A program made the position numbers and the translations under genes. Shown here piece by piece: positions 37,079-45,302 of a DNA stretch of 64,000 nucleotides. Numbering within the stretch: position 1 is the first letter of the stretch; each line of letters starts with the position of its first letter. The notes beneath the pieces were generated by a model. That model was given only the letters and a program-made list of their open reading frames with translations. It ran no database searches and was not told the DNA's origin. Source of the stretch: Planococcus chinensis (GTDB lineage: Bacteria; Bacillota; Bacilli; Bacillales_A; Planococcaceae); assembly GCF_020071995.1 (NCBI RefSeq), contig NZ_JABWTK010000002.1, positions 434,001-498,000 of the forward strand, in the 5' to 3' direction.

Positions 37079-37441
37079 AGCTTCCCCTCCATTCTTCTAT
37101 GCAATTAGATCAACTTTCTGTTGTTTCTAATTGAACAAAAAAATCTTATTCAGCTGAATTTTATTCATTTGAACCGTGAACAAGAATCCAGACAGTTATC
37201 TAAGGTGGGGGATAAACTTCGGCAAACTGCCGGGAAAAATGATGCTGTAGAAAATCTAGATGGAGTAAAAGAGTTGTTTTACAGCGTAGCAGTTGATTGT
37301 ATAAACTGATATATTGGCCTATTCTCTAACTATCCATCTATCCACCCCTTTCCCATAACTGAAACCCAATAAATGGATTTGCTAAACTATATTCGCTAAA
37401 GTCCATCTGAACCCTTTAAATTTCTTAGCTCCCGCAAACTT
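37079..37441. other. gene-free stretch upstream of the SLH/propeller gene
   Basis: About 360 AT-rich bases. A 62-codon plus-strand frame here lacks a ribosome binding site and any family resemblance. No promoter or RNA structure could be called with confidence. Confidence 0.35.
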
Positions 37442-37472
37442 AATTGTGCAGGTGCCAGGCACAGGCACAATT
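37442..37472. repeat. short GTGCC repeat, copy 3 (palindromic form)
   Basis: AATTGTGCAGGTGCCAGGC followed by ACAGGCACAATT, so the outer AATTGTGC and GCACAATT are inverted. It is the most complete of three related copies. Confidence 0.45.
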
Positions 37473-37484
37473 TCTACACAAGAA

Positions 37485-37513
37485 AAGCAGCGGCTCAGAA
37501 TGAGCCGCTGCTT
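37485..37513 (-). terminator. terminator of beta-helix gene 1
   Basis: A perfect 13-bp stem AAGCAGCGGCTCA / TGAGCCGCTGCTT with a 3-nt loop, 24 bp past the stop. Confidence 0.9.
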
Positions 37514-37536
37514 AAGGTTACCTCGTCCTTTACGCT

Positions 37537-39063
37537 TTATATCAGCGGCATCGTATGCGACACCATCCAGCTTTCCAGGCTTCGGCTGTAGTAAGCCGTA
37601 ATTTTATATCCGACTCCTGCCGGTGCTTCAACGCCGACTCTTCCAGGTTTGTTGTTCACTTTTGCGAAGTCGCAAATGACCTGTACCGGCTGGCCGTTGC
37701 TGTTTTCCACATAAATCTCCAGTTCTTCTTTAAAGCGATGCTTCGGCGGAGCCGGCAAATTGATGATAGGCGAGCCGAGCAGGTTTCCTGCTTGATTGAC
37801 CGTAATACGGGCGGTTTCTGCTGTATTGGATGCAAAATTGCGGGTTGTTTCATTGATGAAATTATAAAAGCGCCCGTTATGGAGCACGCTCGTCGTTTCA
37901 TAGTCGAAGGGCTGGTCCCTCAGGGAAGCAATCGAAGCGACGCCCCCTGCTGTGCCGTCCACTGGTTCTGCAAGCAAGGGTTCAATGATGCTGAGGCCTG
38001 ACGGATAATCCAAAATGACATTGGCGTAGCCATTCGCTTCAAAATAAGCATGATTGATCGTACTCGAATATGCTGGAGTCGTATTGATCATGCCTGAACC
38101 GATATGGATGCCGGCGATGCCATTCGCATCGAAATTACCGCCTTGCACGTTATGGCCATATAGCCCTCTTACAACAAGCCCCGCTCCGGCATTGCCGACA
38201 AAATGGCAGTCGTAGATGCCGTAGACATTGTTGTCGCTGCCCCGGTCCGTCTGCAGGCCCGAGCCGATATGGATTTTGTATTCGGTGCCGGAACGAAAAG
38301 CATTTTTCAAAGCAGGTGATACAGTGACGCTGTTCCTGCTCACTGAATTGATATGGTAAACCGAACCCGGTCCGCTGCCGATTTTGATATATGCGCCGAC
38401 ATGGACATCGCTTGACTCAGGGTTGAAACGGGAAAAACTGATTTTGTCCCCGGCTCCACTGCCGTCGCTCCCTGTGACCACCGTGCCGTTTTGTTCGAAT
38501 TTGCAGGCTTGGTCAAACACACACAGATTGTTATTGCCTTCTTCCGTAATCTGCAGCCCATGGACTTTCGCCCAGCTGAATGACACGTTCGAGAAGGTTT
38601 TGTTGCGGATATTGCTCGCCAGCATGCAAACTTTCGCATGTTGGACCGAACCGTTAAACGGATCGCTCCCTTTGAAAGTCATGCCTTTGATGTGTCCATC
38701 GCCTCCGCGCATGCGGACCATATAATCCATAGGGGCTGAAGGAACGATGATGGTCGTTTTATCGCTGTAGCCGACCCACGACACCGCTTTTTCTTCGTCG
38801 GTCACCGGCACTTCAAGCGGCTTGGAAATGCGGTACTGGCCTGGCGGGAAAAACAGCGTACCGCCGCCTTTGGCGTTATAGGCAAAAGCGATGGCTTGCT
38901 GCAATGCCCGCCAGTCGTCCGCGTCGTCATCGCCTTTGGCTCCAAATGCTTTGACGTTGAACGTTTTATCCGGCCGCTCACTGAACGTCACTTCGTCGGC
39001 CATTTTCCTCAATCTATTTGCTGTCGCAAGTGCCTGCTTCTCTTTTTTGTTTCCGAATGCCAT
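37537..39063 (-). CDS. right-handed beta-helix (pectate-lyase-like) protein, paralog 1
   Basis: The N-terminal FNVKAFGAKGDDDADDWRALQQA is the Pectate_lyase_3/GH28-related signature, followed by GGGTLFFPPGQYRI and many short Asn/Gly-rich beta-helix coils (IRNKTFSNVSFS, NNVYGIYDCHFVGNAGAG, GGNFDANGIAGIHIGSG). The last roughly 100 residues form a separate beta-rich cap. No signal peptide or membrane segment is seen: the N-terminus is MAFGNKKEKQALATANRLRK. In other settings the fold serves as tailspike, polysaccharide lyase or surface adhesin. A close paralog lies 4.2 kb away (43271-44788). GGGGAG lies 11 nt before the ATG. Substrate and location are unknown. Confidence 0.8.
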   Translation of the reverse strand: MAFGNKKEKQALATANRLRKMADEVTFSERPDKTFNVKAFGAKGDDDADDWRALQQAIAFAYNAKGGGTLFFPPGQYRISKPLEVPVTDEEKAVSWVGYSDKTTIIVPSAPMDYMVRMRGGDGHIKGMTFKGSDPFNGSVQHAKVCMLASNIRNKTFSNVSFSWAKVHGLQITEEGNNNLCVFDQACKFEQNGTVVTGSDGSGAGDKISFSRFNPESSDVHVGAYIKIGSGPGSVYHINSVSRNSVTVSPALKNAFRSGTEYKIHIGSGLQTDRGSDNNVYGIYDCHFVGNAGAGLVVRGLYGHNVQGGNFDANGIAGIHIGSGMINTTPAYSSTINHAYFEANGYANVILDYPSGLSIIEPLLAEPVDGTAGGVASIASLRDQPFDYETTSVLHNGRFYNFINETTRNFASNTAETARITVNQAGNLLGSPIINLPAPPKHRFKEELEIYVENSNGQPVQVICDFAKVNNKPGRVGVEAPAGVGYKITAYYSRSLESWMVSHTMPLI

Positions 39064-39176
39064 CTAAATGCCCACTCCCCTGCTGTCATTCACCGACTAA
39101 AGACCCGCTGTTGTGCTATTGATACATATTCAATAAACTCTTCGAAAGTCCTGCTCAGTTCTTAAGTTTTTCTCTT

Positions 39177-39554
39177 TTAAAAAGGCAGATCTTCCAGCCG
39201 GCTTCTATGCGACTCTTTTTCCTGCTGCTCCAGAAATTCACTGAATTGTTCCCACATATGATACCGGGGATCTACCGTCTCGTGCGAAGCAAACAATTCG
39301 GCCATGAATTTACCAAAAGAGTCCGGCCGGGCTTCATGGTCCCACACCAAATTGAAATTCCTGCTGTAAGTGACACGATTGAAATTGCCGAAGGTCTGCG
39401 TCAGCGTGCCCACCAGCATGCGGATTTTCGAGATATGCGGTTTCTCCATAAAGCGGTTGCTGCTGTAAACCAATCCATCGCGGTCGATCAGCCGCACATT
39501 AAACGACAGCTCATAATCTTCAAGCACCAGCACCAAATTATTCTTTCCAAGCAT
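39177..39554 (-). CDS. uncharacterised 125-residue protein
   Basis: Not recognised. It has a strong start (AGGAGGT 5 nt before the ATG), a soluble mixed alpha/beta composition, LVLVLEDYELSFNVRLIDRD at the start and a charged, Glu/Gln-rich C-terminus (about 95-120, possibly helical). No signal peptide, membrane helix or Cys pairs. It sits between the tandem SLH genes (75 bp after the SLH stop) and beta-helix gene 1, on the same strand; a terminator between it and the SLH gene suggests separate transcription. It may work with the beta-helix protein. Confidence 0.7.
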   Translation of the reverse strand: MLGKNNLVLVLEDYELSFNVRLIDRDGLVYSSNRFMEKPHISKIRMLVGTLTQTFGNFNRVTYSRNFNLVWDHEARPDSFGKFMAELFASHETVDPRYHMWEQFSEFLEQQEKESHRSRLEDLPF

Positions 39555-39584
39555 ACGGCACCTCCTGGGAATAAAATACGAAAC

Positions 39585-39618
39585 AGCCCAATTTCCAGAA
39601 AAATTCTGGAACCGGGCT
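39585..39618 (-). terminator. terminator after tandem SLH gene 2
   Basis: AGCCC..TTTCCAG / CTGGAA..GGGCT, a stem with a small internal loop, 12 bp past the stop. Confidence 0.6.
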
Positions 39619-39629
39619 GAATCCTTTCA

Positions 39630-40694
39630 TTATTCAACATCAATCAATTCATTCGAAACTGTTCCATCCGCTTCAATCCACTTGACCATCGCGAATCCTT
39701 CCACCATATAGTATTTTCCGCCACTCTGCGTTGTGACTTCGACCACGTTGGTGAAGGTCTTGTACTCGGTCTCGACAGTTTCGCCAACTCCTGTGATGGT
39801 GTAAAAGTATGGTACGGGAGAGTGGTCGCTCGTTATAAATTTTTTGCCCACTTGAACCGGATAAGCTAAATAAAAACTTTGCTCTGAATAAGGAAAACCG
39901 TTGGCAAAAAGCTCATAGTTTTCGTACTCCAGTTCCGGATAGGCGTCTTCGCCAATACGGGTTTCCCAGACAAATTCCGTTCCTGGACCGATAACGGCAG
40001 GAACACTGACAAACCGGTCCACTGCCAGTTGCCCTTCTCCATCCCGGTACGTATAGGTTTTGGTTTTGTCCCGCTGGTAGGAACGTCCGATTTTGACATC
40101 ATTTTTAAATTTCGGCTCCAGTGCACGGGCAAGCATTGCCGAAAATTCTCCGCGTGTGGTTTGGAGATTCGGGCGGAACGTATTATCCGGATAACCGTAG
40201 GAAATGCTTGCAGCCGCTAATCGGCAAACGGCATCGTGGTAATAAGCTTCGTCCGCGACATCGTTATAGCCGAAATGGAAAATAAAATTCAATCCGAAAA
40301 CCCGCCCGATCATAATCGCCAGATCGCCGCGGTTTACCGGTTCATCCGGCCGGAATGTACCGTCCGGAAACCCAAGGATATAGCTCGCTTTTGCTGCTTC
40401 TGCGATGGAGCCGCTGGCAAAGTGGTCTGCCGGAACATCCGGAAATGCAGCAGCCTTTTTTGTACCATCTAAGCCCTTTAAACGGACGAACATGACAGCC
40501 GCTTCCGCGCGCGTTACGAAGGCGTCGGGCTGCACCGTCCCATCGGGATAACTTTTAATAATGCCTTTCTCCATCAAGTAATTGATTTCCTCATAAAACG
40601 GATGGCTGCCGGGCAAGTCCGTGGCGGCATTTGCTGTTGATAAAGGTAAAAACAGGGATAACACAATGGCGACGGGAATCAATGCCTTTTTCAT
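39630..40694 (-). CDS. secreted SLH-domain protein, tandem copy 2
   Basis: A signal peptide (MKKALIPVAIVLSLFLPLST, cleaved near TANAATD) is followed by three SLH repeats with GIIKSYPDGTVQPDAFVTR, SYILGFPDGTFRPDEPVNR and SISYGYPDNTFRPNLQTTR. The C-terminal roughly 150 residues are a compact domain starting at KIGRSYQRDKTKTYTYRDG and ending YYMVEGFAMVKWIEADG, with no known family. The start at 40694 is chosen because AAGGGG is 9 nt upstream; the Met three codons earlier abuts that site. The next gene upstream encodes a full-length paralog. Confidence 0.85.
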   Translation of the reverse strand: MKKALIPVAIVLSLFLPLSTANAATDLPGSHPFYEEINYLMEKGIIKSYPDGTVQPDAFVTRAEAAVMFVRLKGLDGTKKAAAFPDVPADHFASGSIAEAAKASYILGFPDGTFRPDEPVNRGDLAIMIGRVFGLNFIFHFGYNDVADEAYYHDAVCRLAAASISYGYPDNTFRPNLQTTRGEFSAMLARALEPKFKNDVKIGRSYQRDKTKTYTYRDGEGQLAVDRFVSVPAVIGPGTEFVWETRIGEDAYPELEYENYELFANGFPYSEQSFYLAYPVQVGKKFITSDHSPVPYFYTITGVGETVETEYKTFTNVVEVTTQSGGKYYMVEGFAMVKWIEADGTVSNELIDVE

Positions 40695-40744
40695 GTCCTC
40701 CATCCCCTTAGTTTAGAATGCCTTGCCGGCAGCCGTAATATCAA

Positions 40745-41806
40745 TCACTTAACGTTCACCAGCTCACTCTCGACTCTTCCTTGTGCATTAATTGATTTTA
40801 CTGTTGAAAAACCTTCCACCATATAATACTTCAAGCCGCTTTCCGTCGTTACTTCCGTTGCATTCGTAAAAGTTCTGTATTGCGTTCTGACGGTTTTATT
40901 GACCCCCGTGATCGTGTTCGTGATAGTTTCATCGCCAAGCCCGGTATCAAAGGTTTTGCCGACGTGGACCGGATAAACGAGCGCCAGGTCATATTCGGAA
41001 TACGGGTAGCCGAAAGCGAACATCTGGTAATTCTCAAGCTCCAGGTATTCGTAGACATCCCCGTCCACTCGGACCGTCCATATGAAACCGTAGGCCAAGC
41101 CGCCGCGGTCCGGCACATCAACGAAACGGTGGACTGCTGTTGTTCCATCCGACATCCGGTAGGTATACGTTTTCGTTTTATCTTTTTGGTAGGACCGCGC
41201 AATGCGTGCGTCATTTTTGAATTTCGGTTCCAGGCCGCGTGCCAGGAATGCGGCAAACTGGCCGCGCGTCACTTCCTGCCGCGGGCGGAACGTGTTGTCG
41301 GAATAGCCGATCGTGATATTGGCCGCCAGCAGTTTGCTGATGGCTTCTGCATAATAGGCATTTTGCGGAACATCCTTGAACGAATGATTAAAGGTGAGGC
41401 CTAGACTGAATACCCGCTCGACCACCACAGCCATCTCGCCGCGGTTAATCGGCGAATTCGGGCGGTAGAGGCCATTCCCATCCCCACGGATATACCCCGC
41501 TTTTGCCGCTTCTGCGATAAAACCGCTAGCAAAATGGCTCGCAGGCACATCACGGAACGGCGTCACTTTTTGCGCACCATCGAGCCCTTTCAGCCGTCCG
41601 ATCATGACAGCCGCCTCAGCCCGCGTCACAACCGCATCCGGCCGGACCGTACCGTCCGGGTACCCCCGGATTACGCCTTTCTCCATCAAGTAATCGATTT
41701 CTTCATAAAATTGGTGGTTCTCCGGCATATCCGGAGCAGCACCGGCAACAGGCAGAACCAGCAGCAGCGACATCACAAGAACAAGGGGACTCATCAGCTT
41801 TTTCAT
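40745..41806 (-). CDS. secreted SLH-domain protein, tandem copy 1
   Basis: Same architecture as the downstream gene: signal peptide (MKKLMSPLVLVMSLLLVLPV, then AGAAPD), three SLH repeats (GVIRGYPDGTVRPDAVVTR, GYIRGDGNGLYRPNSPINR, NITIGYSDNTFRPRQEVTR) and the same C-terminal domain (ARIARSYQKDKTKTYTYR to YYMVEGFSTVKSIN). Sizes are nearly equal (353 and 354 aa), so this is a clear tandem duplication. GGAG lies 7 nt before the ATG at 41806; the frame is open to 41848 but lacks a site there. The 50-bp gap suggests co-transcription. Confidence 0.86.
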   Translation of the reverse strand: MKKLMSPLVLVMSLLLVLPVAGAAPDMPENHQFYEEIDYLMEKGVIRGYPDGTVRPDAVVTRAEAAVMIGRLKGLDGAQKVTPFRDVPASHFASGFIAEAAKAGYIRGDGNGLYRPNSPINRGEMAVVVERVFSLGLTFNHSFKDVPQNAYYAEAISKLLAANITIGYSDNTFRPRQEVTRGQFAAFLARGLEPKFKNDARIARSYQKDKTKTYTYRMSDGTTAVHRFVDVPDRGGLAYGFIWTVRVDGDVYEYLELENYQMFAFGYPYSEYDLALVYPVHVGKTFDTGLGDETITNTITGVNKTVRTQYRTFTNATEVTTESGLKYYMVEGFSTVKSINAQGRVESELVNVK

Positions 41807-41914
41807 ATCGACACTCCTTTCAGTTTCCCATTTCCTACTTGCCTCCATTCTAACAATAAAAACTTACTAATATCTATATTATTTACTAAATAATCAGAAA
41901 TATTTACACAGATT

Positions 41915-41944
41915 AAAACCGCATCCCATGGACGGATGCGGTTC
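41915..41944 (-). terminator. terminator of the SH3b-VanY gene
   Basis: Stem AACCGCATCC / GGATGCGGTT with a 7-nt loop. Confidence 0.8.
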
Positions 41945-41967
41945 CTGCTTACTGATCTATTTACCTT

Positions 41968-43047
41968 TTATTCCTCTGCGATTTCCAAATACTCTTCTAA
42001 AGCTTTGCCGCTGTCTTTCACTTTCTCAGCATTCTCAGCACCTAAATAGCGGAAATGCCACGGCTCGTATTGGTAGCCGGTAATGTGTTCCTTGCCTTCC
42101 GGATAGCGCAGGATAAAGCCGTATTTATGGGCATTGTCTGCAAGCCACTGGCCTTCTGCCGTATCCGCAAACGACTTGCTCAACCCGGTAGTGGACGTAC
42201 TGCCAAAATCAAATGCCAGTCCCGCCTGGTGCTCCGAGTGCCCAGCTTTTGCACTGACCGTATCTGCTTGTACTTTGCCGTAGCGATTCACGTAATTATC
42301 ATACAGGCCGGCCTGGTAGGAATACGAACGGAATCCACTGACGGTTTTAATTGACAGGCCTTGTTCTTTTGCCTCTTCCAACATATCCGAAACGGCTTGT
42401 TCCGCTTCCGGAACCACACCTGGATTATAGTCGGATGGCAATGCATACTCCTTATTGACGATCAATATGCCATCGATATAAGTTCCCGGCGTCTCAATAG
42501 AAGGCGCCGGATATTTTTCCGCTTTCTCTGTTGGTGCTTTGATGACTTCCAGGTAAGCAGAATTCACATAACCTGTTTGATTGCCGTAGGAAACTTTCAC
42601 CCAATTGGTTTTTCCGGAAATCAGTTTGACTGTCTCGCCTTCCGGGATTTCCGTAATGATGCCGTATTTTACGCCGGCTCCTTCACGAAGGTTCAATTTA
42701 TCCACAGTTCGATATTTTTGTGCTGCCGGTTTTTGTACTTCCAATTTTGCCAAGAACTTCGGATTCACATAACCTGTTTCGGCACCATAGCGCACTTTCA
42801 CCCAGGAGCCGCTTTTTGAAACCAGTTCGACTTGCGCCCCTTTTGGAATGATCATTACCACGGCGGTATCCACTGAAGCACCCGAGCGAAGATTCAAGTT
42901 TTCAATTGTATGATATGTATGGGTGGATGCTTCCGCTTGAATTGTGTGATTAAAAGGAAGCCCTTCTCCGAGTGGCGTTACAGTCAACGCCAAAGCCGCT
43001 GCCGCACTGGCCAGGCCCGCTTTTCTCAACCAAGATTGATTTTTCAT
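41968..43047 (-). CDS. secreted SH3b-VanY D-alanyl-D-alanine carboxypeptidase
   Basis: A signal peptide (about 1-40, ending near IQAEAS) is followed by two bacterial SH3b cell-wall-binding domains (about 45-105 and 112-167; each begins ENLNLRSGA or DKLNLREGA and ends GYVN) and a peptidase M15B domain. Zinc ligands and catalytic residues are visible in SAKAGHSEHQAGLAFDFG and EPWHFRYLG. It trims the terminal D-Ala from peptidoglycan stem peptides outside the membrane. AAAGGAG is 10 nt before the ATG. Not a vancomycin cluster: no vanHAX neighbours. Confidence 0.93.
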   Translation of the reverse strand: MKNQSWLRKAGLASAAAALALTVTPLGEGLPFNHTIQAEASTHTYHTIENLNLRSGASVDTAVVMIIPKGAQVELVSKSGSWVKVRYGAETGYVNPKFLAKLEVQKPAAQKYRTVDKLNLREGAGVKYGIITEIPEGETVKLISGKTNWVKVSYGNQTGYVNSAYLEVIKAPTEKAEKYPAPSIETPGTYIDGILIVNKEYALPSDYNPGVVPEAEQAVSDMLEEAKEQGLSIKTVSGFRSYSYQAGLYDNYVNRYGKVQADTVSAKAGHSEHQAGLAFDFGSTSTTGLSKSFADTAEGQWLADNAHKYGFILRYPEGKEHITGYQYEPWHFRYLGAENAEKVKDSGKALEEYLEIAEE

Positions 43048-43220
43048 TGCTGGTTCTCTCCTTTTTTCGCCGCCTGGATTTTACACTTCGAAATCCAGTT
43101 TCGGCTGCTGTTTTATATTCTTTTTATTTTAATCAATAAAATATTAATAAAACATACTCTTTATATTACCTCTTTTCGCGGGAAAAAACGTGATGCAAGG
43201 GGTCTAATTTTTTGCCATAC

Positions 43221-43263
43221 AAAAAAACTGGTGCTCACTTTTCTTAAAGTGGCACCAGTTTTT
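43221..43263. terminator. terminator of beta-helix gene 2
   Basis: Stem AAAACTGGTGC..CACTTT / AAAGTG..GCACCAGTTTT with A and T runs on both sides. Confidence 0.85.
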
Positions 43264-43270
43264 CAAGTCT

Positions 43271-44788
43271 TTATAGTTGGACAGGCAAGGTATGCGATAC
43301 CATCCAGGAAGAATTCCTCGGGCTGTAAAACGCCGTAATGACAAATCCGATGCCAGCCGGCACGAAGATTCCGCGCTCGCCGGGCTGCTTGTTGACCCGG
43401 GCATAACTACACACCAGATGCACCGGCTGGCCGCCGCTGTCTTCCACAAAAATCTCAAGCTTTTCTCCGAATTGGTGGCGGGGTACTGGCGGCAGTTGGA
43501 TAACCGCCGGACTTCTTGCACCTGCCGGACGGTCAATGGCCAGCTGCGAAGTTCCTTCCATCTCGTAAGGAGCACCGCAGTCTGTTTCTGCCACGTAGCC
43601 ATACTGCCGCCCGTTGTACGAGATGCTCGCCGAGTCAAAATCGAAATAATAGCCGCGCAGCGACGTGATTGAAGCGACGTCGCCCGCTGTTCCGTCGACC
43701 GGTTCTGCCAGCAGCGGATCCAGAACGGTAAGGCCGGATGGATAGTCCAGAATTACATTGGCATAGCCGTTGGCTTCAAAATAGGAGTGATTGATCGTAT
43801 TCGAATAAGCAGGCGTCGTATTGATCATTCCGGAACCGATATGGATGCCAGTGATGCCGTTTGAATCGAAATTGCCTCCTTGAATATGGTGGCCGTATAG
43901 ACCGCGTACCATGAGCCCTGCTCCTGCATTCCCGACAAAATGGCAGTCGTAAATGCCGTAGACATTGTTGTCGCTGCCGCGGTCTGTCTGCAAGCCGCAG
44001 CCGATATGGATGGCGTATTCGCTGTTCTCATCAAGCGGCTGTTTCAAGTCGGGCGATACGGTAATGCGGTCTGAAGTGACTGCGTCAATATGGTAAACCG
44101 ACCCTTCACCGCTGCCTATTTTCAAATACGCCCCGACATGCACATCGTTCGCTTCCGGATTGAAATCGCGGAATGTTACAGTATCCGCTGAACCGCTGCC
44201 GTCTGTCCCTTTTACAATCGTGCCATTCTGCGAGAAAACGCAAAGCCGGTCAAACACGCATAAATTGTTATTGCCTTCGCCGGTAATCTGCAGGCCGTGC
44301 ACCGCTCCCCAGACAAATGCGGCATTTGAAAATGCCTTGTCGCGGATATTGGTCGCGAGCATGCAGACTTTGGCGTTTTGGGTGTAGCCATTTAGCGGGT
44401 CCGTCCCCCGGAACTTGATGCCTTCAATCTTTCCGCCTTCTCCCCGCATCCGGACCAAATAATCCATCGGTTCAGAAGGGGCAATCACGGTCGATTTGGA
44501 GCTATGGCCAATCCAGGAAACCGCATTGTCTGTGTCCGGCACTTCCAATGGCCGGCTGATCCGGTACAAGCCCGGCGGGAAAAAAAGCGCTCCCCCTCCC
44601 GGCTGCCGGTAAATCACATCAACCGCTTCCTGCAGCGCTTCCCAATCATCCGATGCCCCGTCCCCTTTGGCGCCGAAGCATTTCACATTGTATGTACCAT
44701 CGGTTGAATTGATATCGCTGCGTGTGTCCAGTTCGCTTTTGCTTGGGCGGTTGCCAAACAGTTTTCCCGATTTCGATTTAAAAGGCAT
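43271..44788 (-). CDS. right-handed beta-helix (pectate-lyase-like) protein, paralog 2
   Basis: A 505-residue paralog of the protein at 37537-39063, with the same YNVKCFGAKGDGASDDWEAL start and the same coils (NNVYGIYDCHFVGNAGAG, GGNFDSNGITGIHIGSG, then NTTPAYSNTINHSYFEANGY). The central 150 residues are almost identical between the two, while N- and C-terminal parts differ more, so the core is under constraint. No signal peptide is seen here either. AAAGGAG is 9 nt before the ATG. It is separated from the protease-nuclease gene by a 0.5-kb region holding two 21-bp repeat arrays. Confidence 0.8.
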   Translation of the reverse strand: MPFKSKSGKLFGNRPSKSELDTRSDINSTDGTYNVKCFGAKGDGASDDWEALQEAVDVIYRQPGGGALFFPPGLYRISRPLEVPDTDNAVSWIGHSSKSTVIAPSEPMDYLVRMRGEGGKIEGIKFRGTDPLNGYTQNAKVCMLATNIRDKAFSNAAFVWGAVHGLQITGEGNNNLCVFDRLCVFSQNGTIVKGTDGSGSADTVTFRDFNPEANDVHVGAYLKIGSGEGSVYHIDAVTSDRITVSPDLKQPLDENSEYAIHIGCGLQTDRGSDNNVYGIYDCHFVGNAGAGLMVRGLYGHHIQGGNFDSNGITGIHIGSGMINTTPAYSNTINHSYFEANGYANVILDYPSGLTVLDPLLAEPVDGTAGDVASITSLRGYYFDFDSASISYNGRQYGYVAETDCGAPYEMEGTSQLAIDRPAGARSPAVIQLPPVPRHQFGEKLEIFVEDSGGQPVHLVCSYARVNKQPGERGIFVPAGIGFVITAFYSPRNSSWMVSHTLPVQL

Positions 44789-44960
44789 AGCATCCCACTC
44801 CTTTAGGCATCATCTTAACTTAAGATTATAGAACTTTCAGAACTCTTTCAATCAAGAAATAATTTAATACGCTTTTTTAATGGATTTCTTCCAGGCCACC
44901 TATAGGAAATTGCAGCAATAAAAATCGCTAAGTCCCTGTCATTTTCATATAGTTAATTTC

Positions 44961-45060
44961 TATCACCGTTTCCAGCGATTTTTATCTATGTTTTTTTGAT
45001 TTCAATAGCTGTTTTCATAGTTTCTATCGATGTTTTCCGACTTCCTATCAATGTTACCTG
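44961..45060. repeat. 21-bp tandem array A1
   Basis: Five degenerate units with the core TATCG or a close variant at about 44961, 44983, 45004, 45025 and 45046, so steps of 22, 21, 21 and 21. The best units read TTTCTATCGATGTTTTCCGA. The array lies between beta-helix gene 2 and hairpin pair A. Confidence 0.75.
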
Positions 45061-45097
45061 AATAGCCAGCTTCTTAAGTTCAAAACACAATTTGAAA

Positions 45098-45158
45098 AGC
45101 CCTTCGCCAAGGCGAAGGGCTCCTTAAAGCCAAAGCGCTTTTTGCTAATGCAAAAAGC
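45098..45158. repeat. hairpin pair associated with 21-bp arrays (copy 1)
   Basis: Hairpin 1: AGCCCTTCGCC (45098-45108), 2-nt loop, GGCGAAGGGCT (45111-45121), perfect. Hairpin 2: GCTTTTTGC (45137-45145), 4-nt loop, GCAAAAAGC (45150-45158), perfect. The same pair in the same order recurs at 55059-55116. Confidence 0.75.
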
Positions 45159-45197
45159 AACCAACCCAAAATCTTTACCCCCATTCCGAGTTGTCTT

Positions 45198-45296
45198 TAT
45201 CGAGGTAAATTAAATTTCTATCGAAGTTTTCAGAGTTTCTATCGAAGTTTCTCCCATGTCTATCGATGTTTTCCAACGTTCTATCGGTGTTCTCAC
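45198..45296. repeat. 21-bp tandem array A2
   Basis: TATCG occurs at 45198, 45219, 45240, 45261 and 45282: five units at exactly 21 bp. The typical unit is TTTCTATCGAAGTTTTCAGAG. It ends just before the stop codon of the protease-nuclease gene. Confidence 0.85.
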
Positions 45297-45302
45297 TAGA
45301 TA

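Noticed and set aside
37121..37309. A 62-codon plus-strand frame upstream of the SLH/propeller gene
   Set aside because: No ribosome binding site and no family resemblance, in AT-rich intergenic DNA.
41968..43047. A vancomycin-resistance cluster (VanY plus nearby VanZ-like genes)
   Set aside because: No vanS/R, vanH, ligase or vanX genes. VanY-like and VanZ-like genes are common chromosomal families, and the two here are 7 kb apart.
37537..44788. Prophage origin for the beta-helix genes
   Set aside because: No integrase, terminase, capsid, portal, holin or attachment repeats in the region; the neighbours are cell-wall genes.
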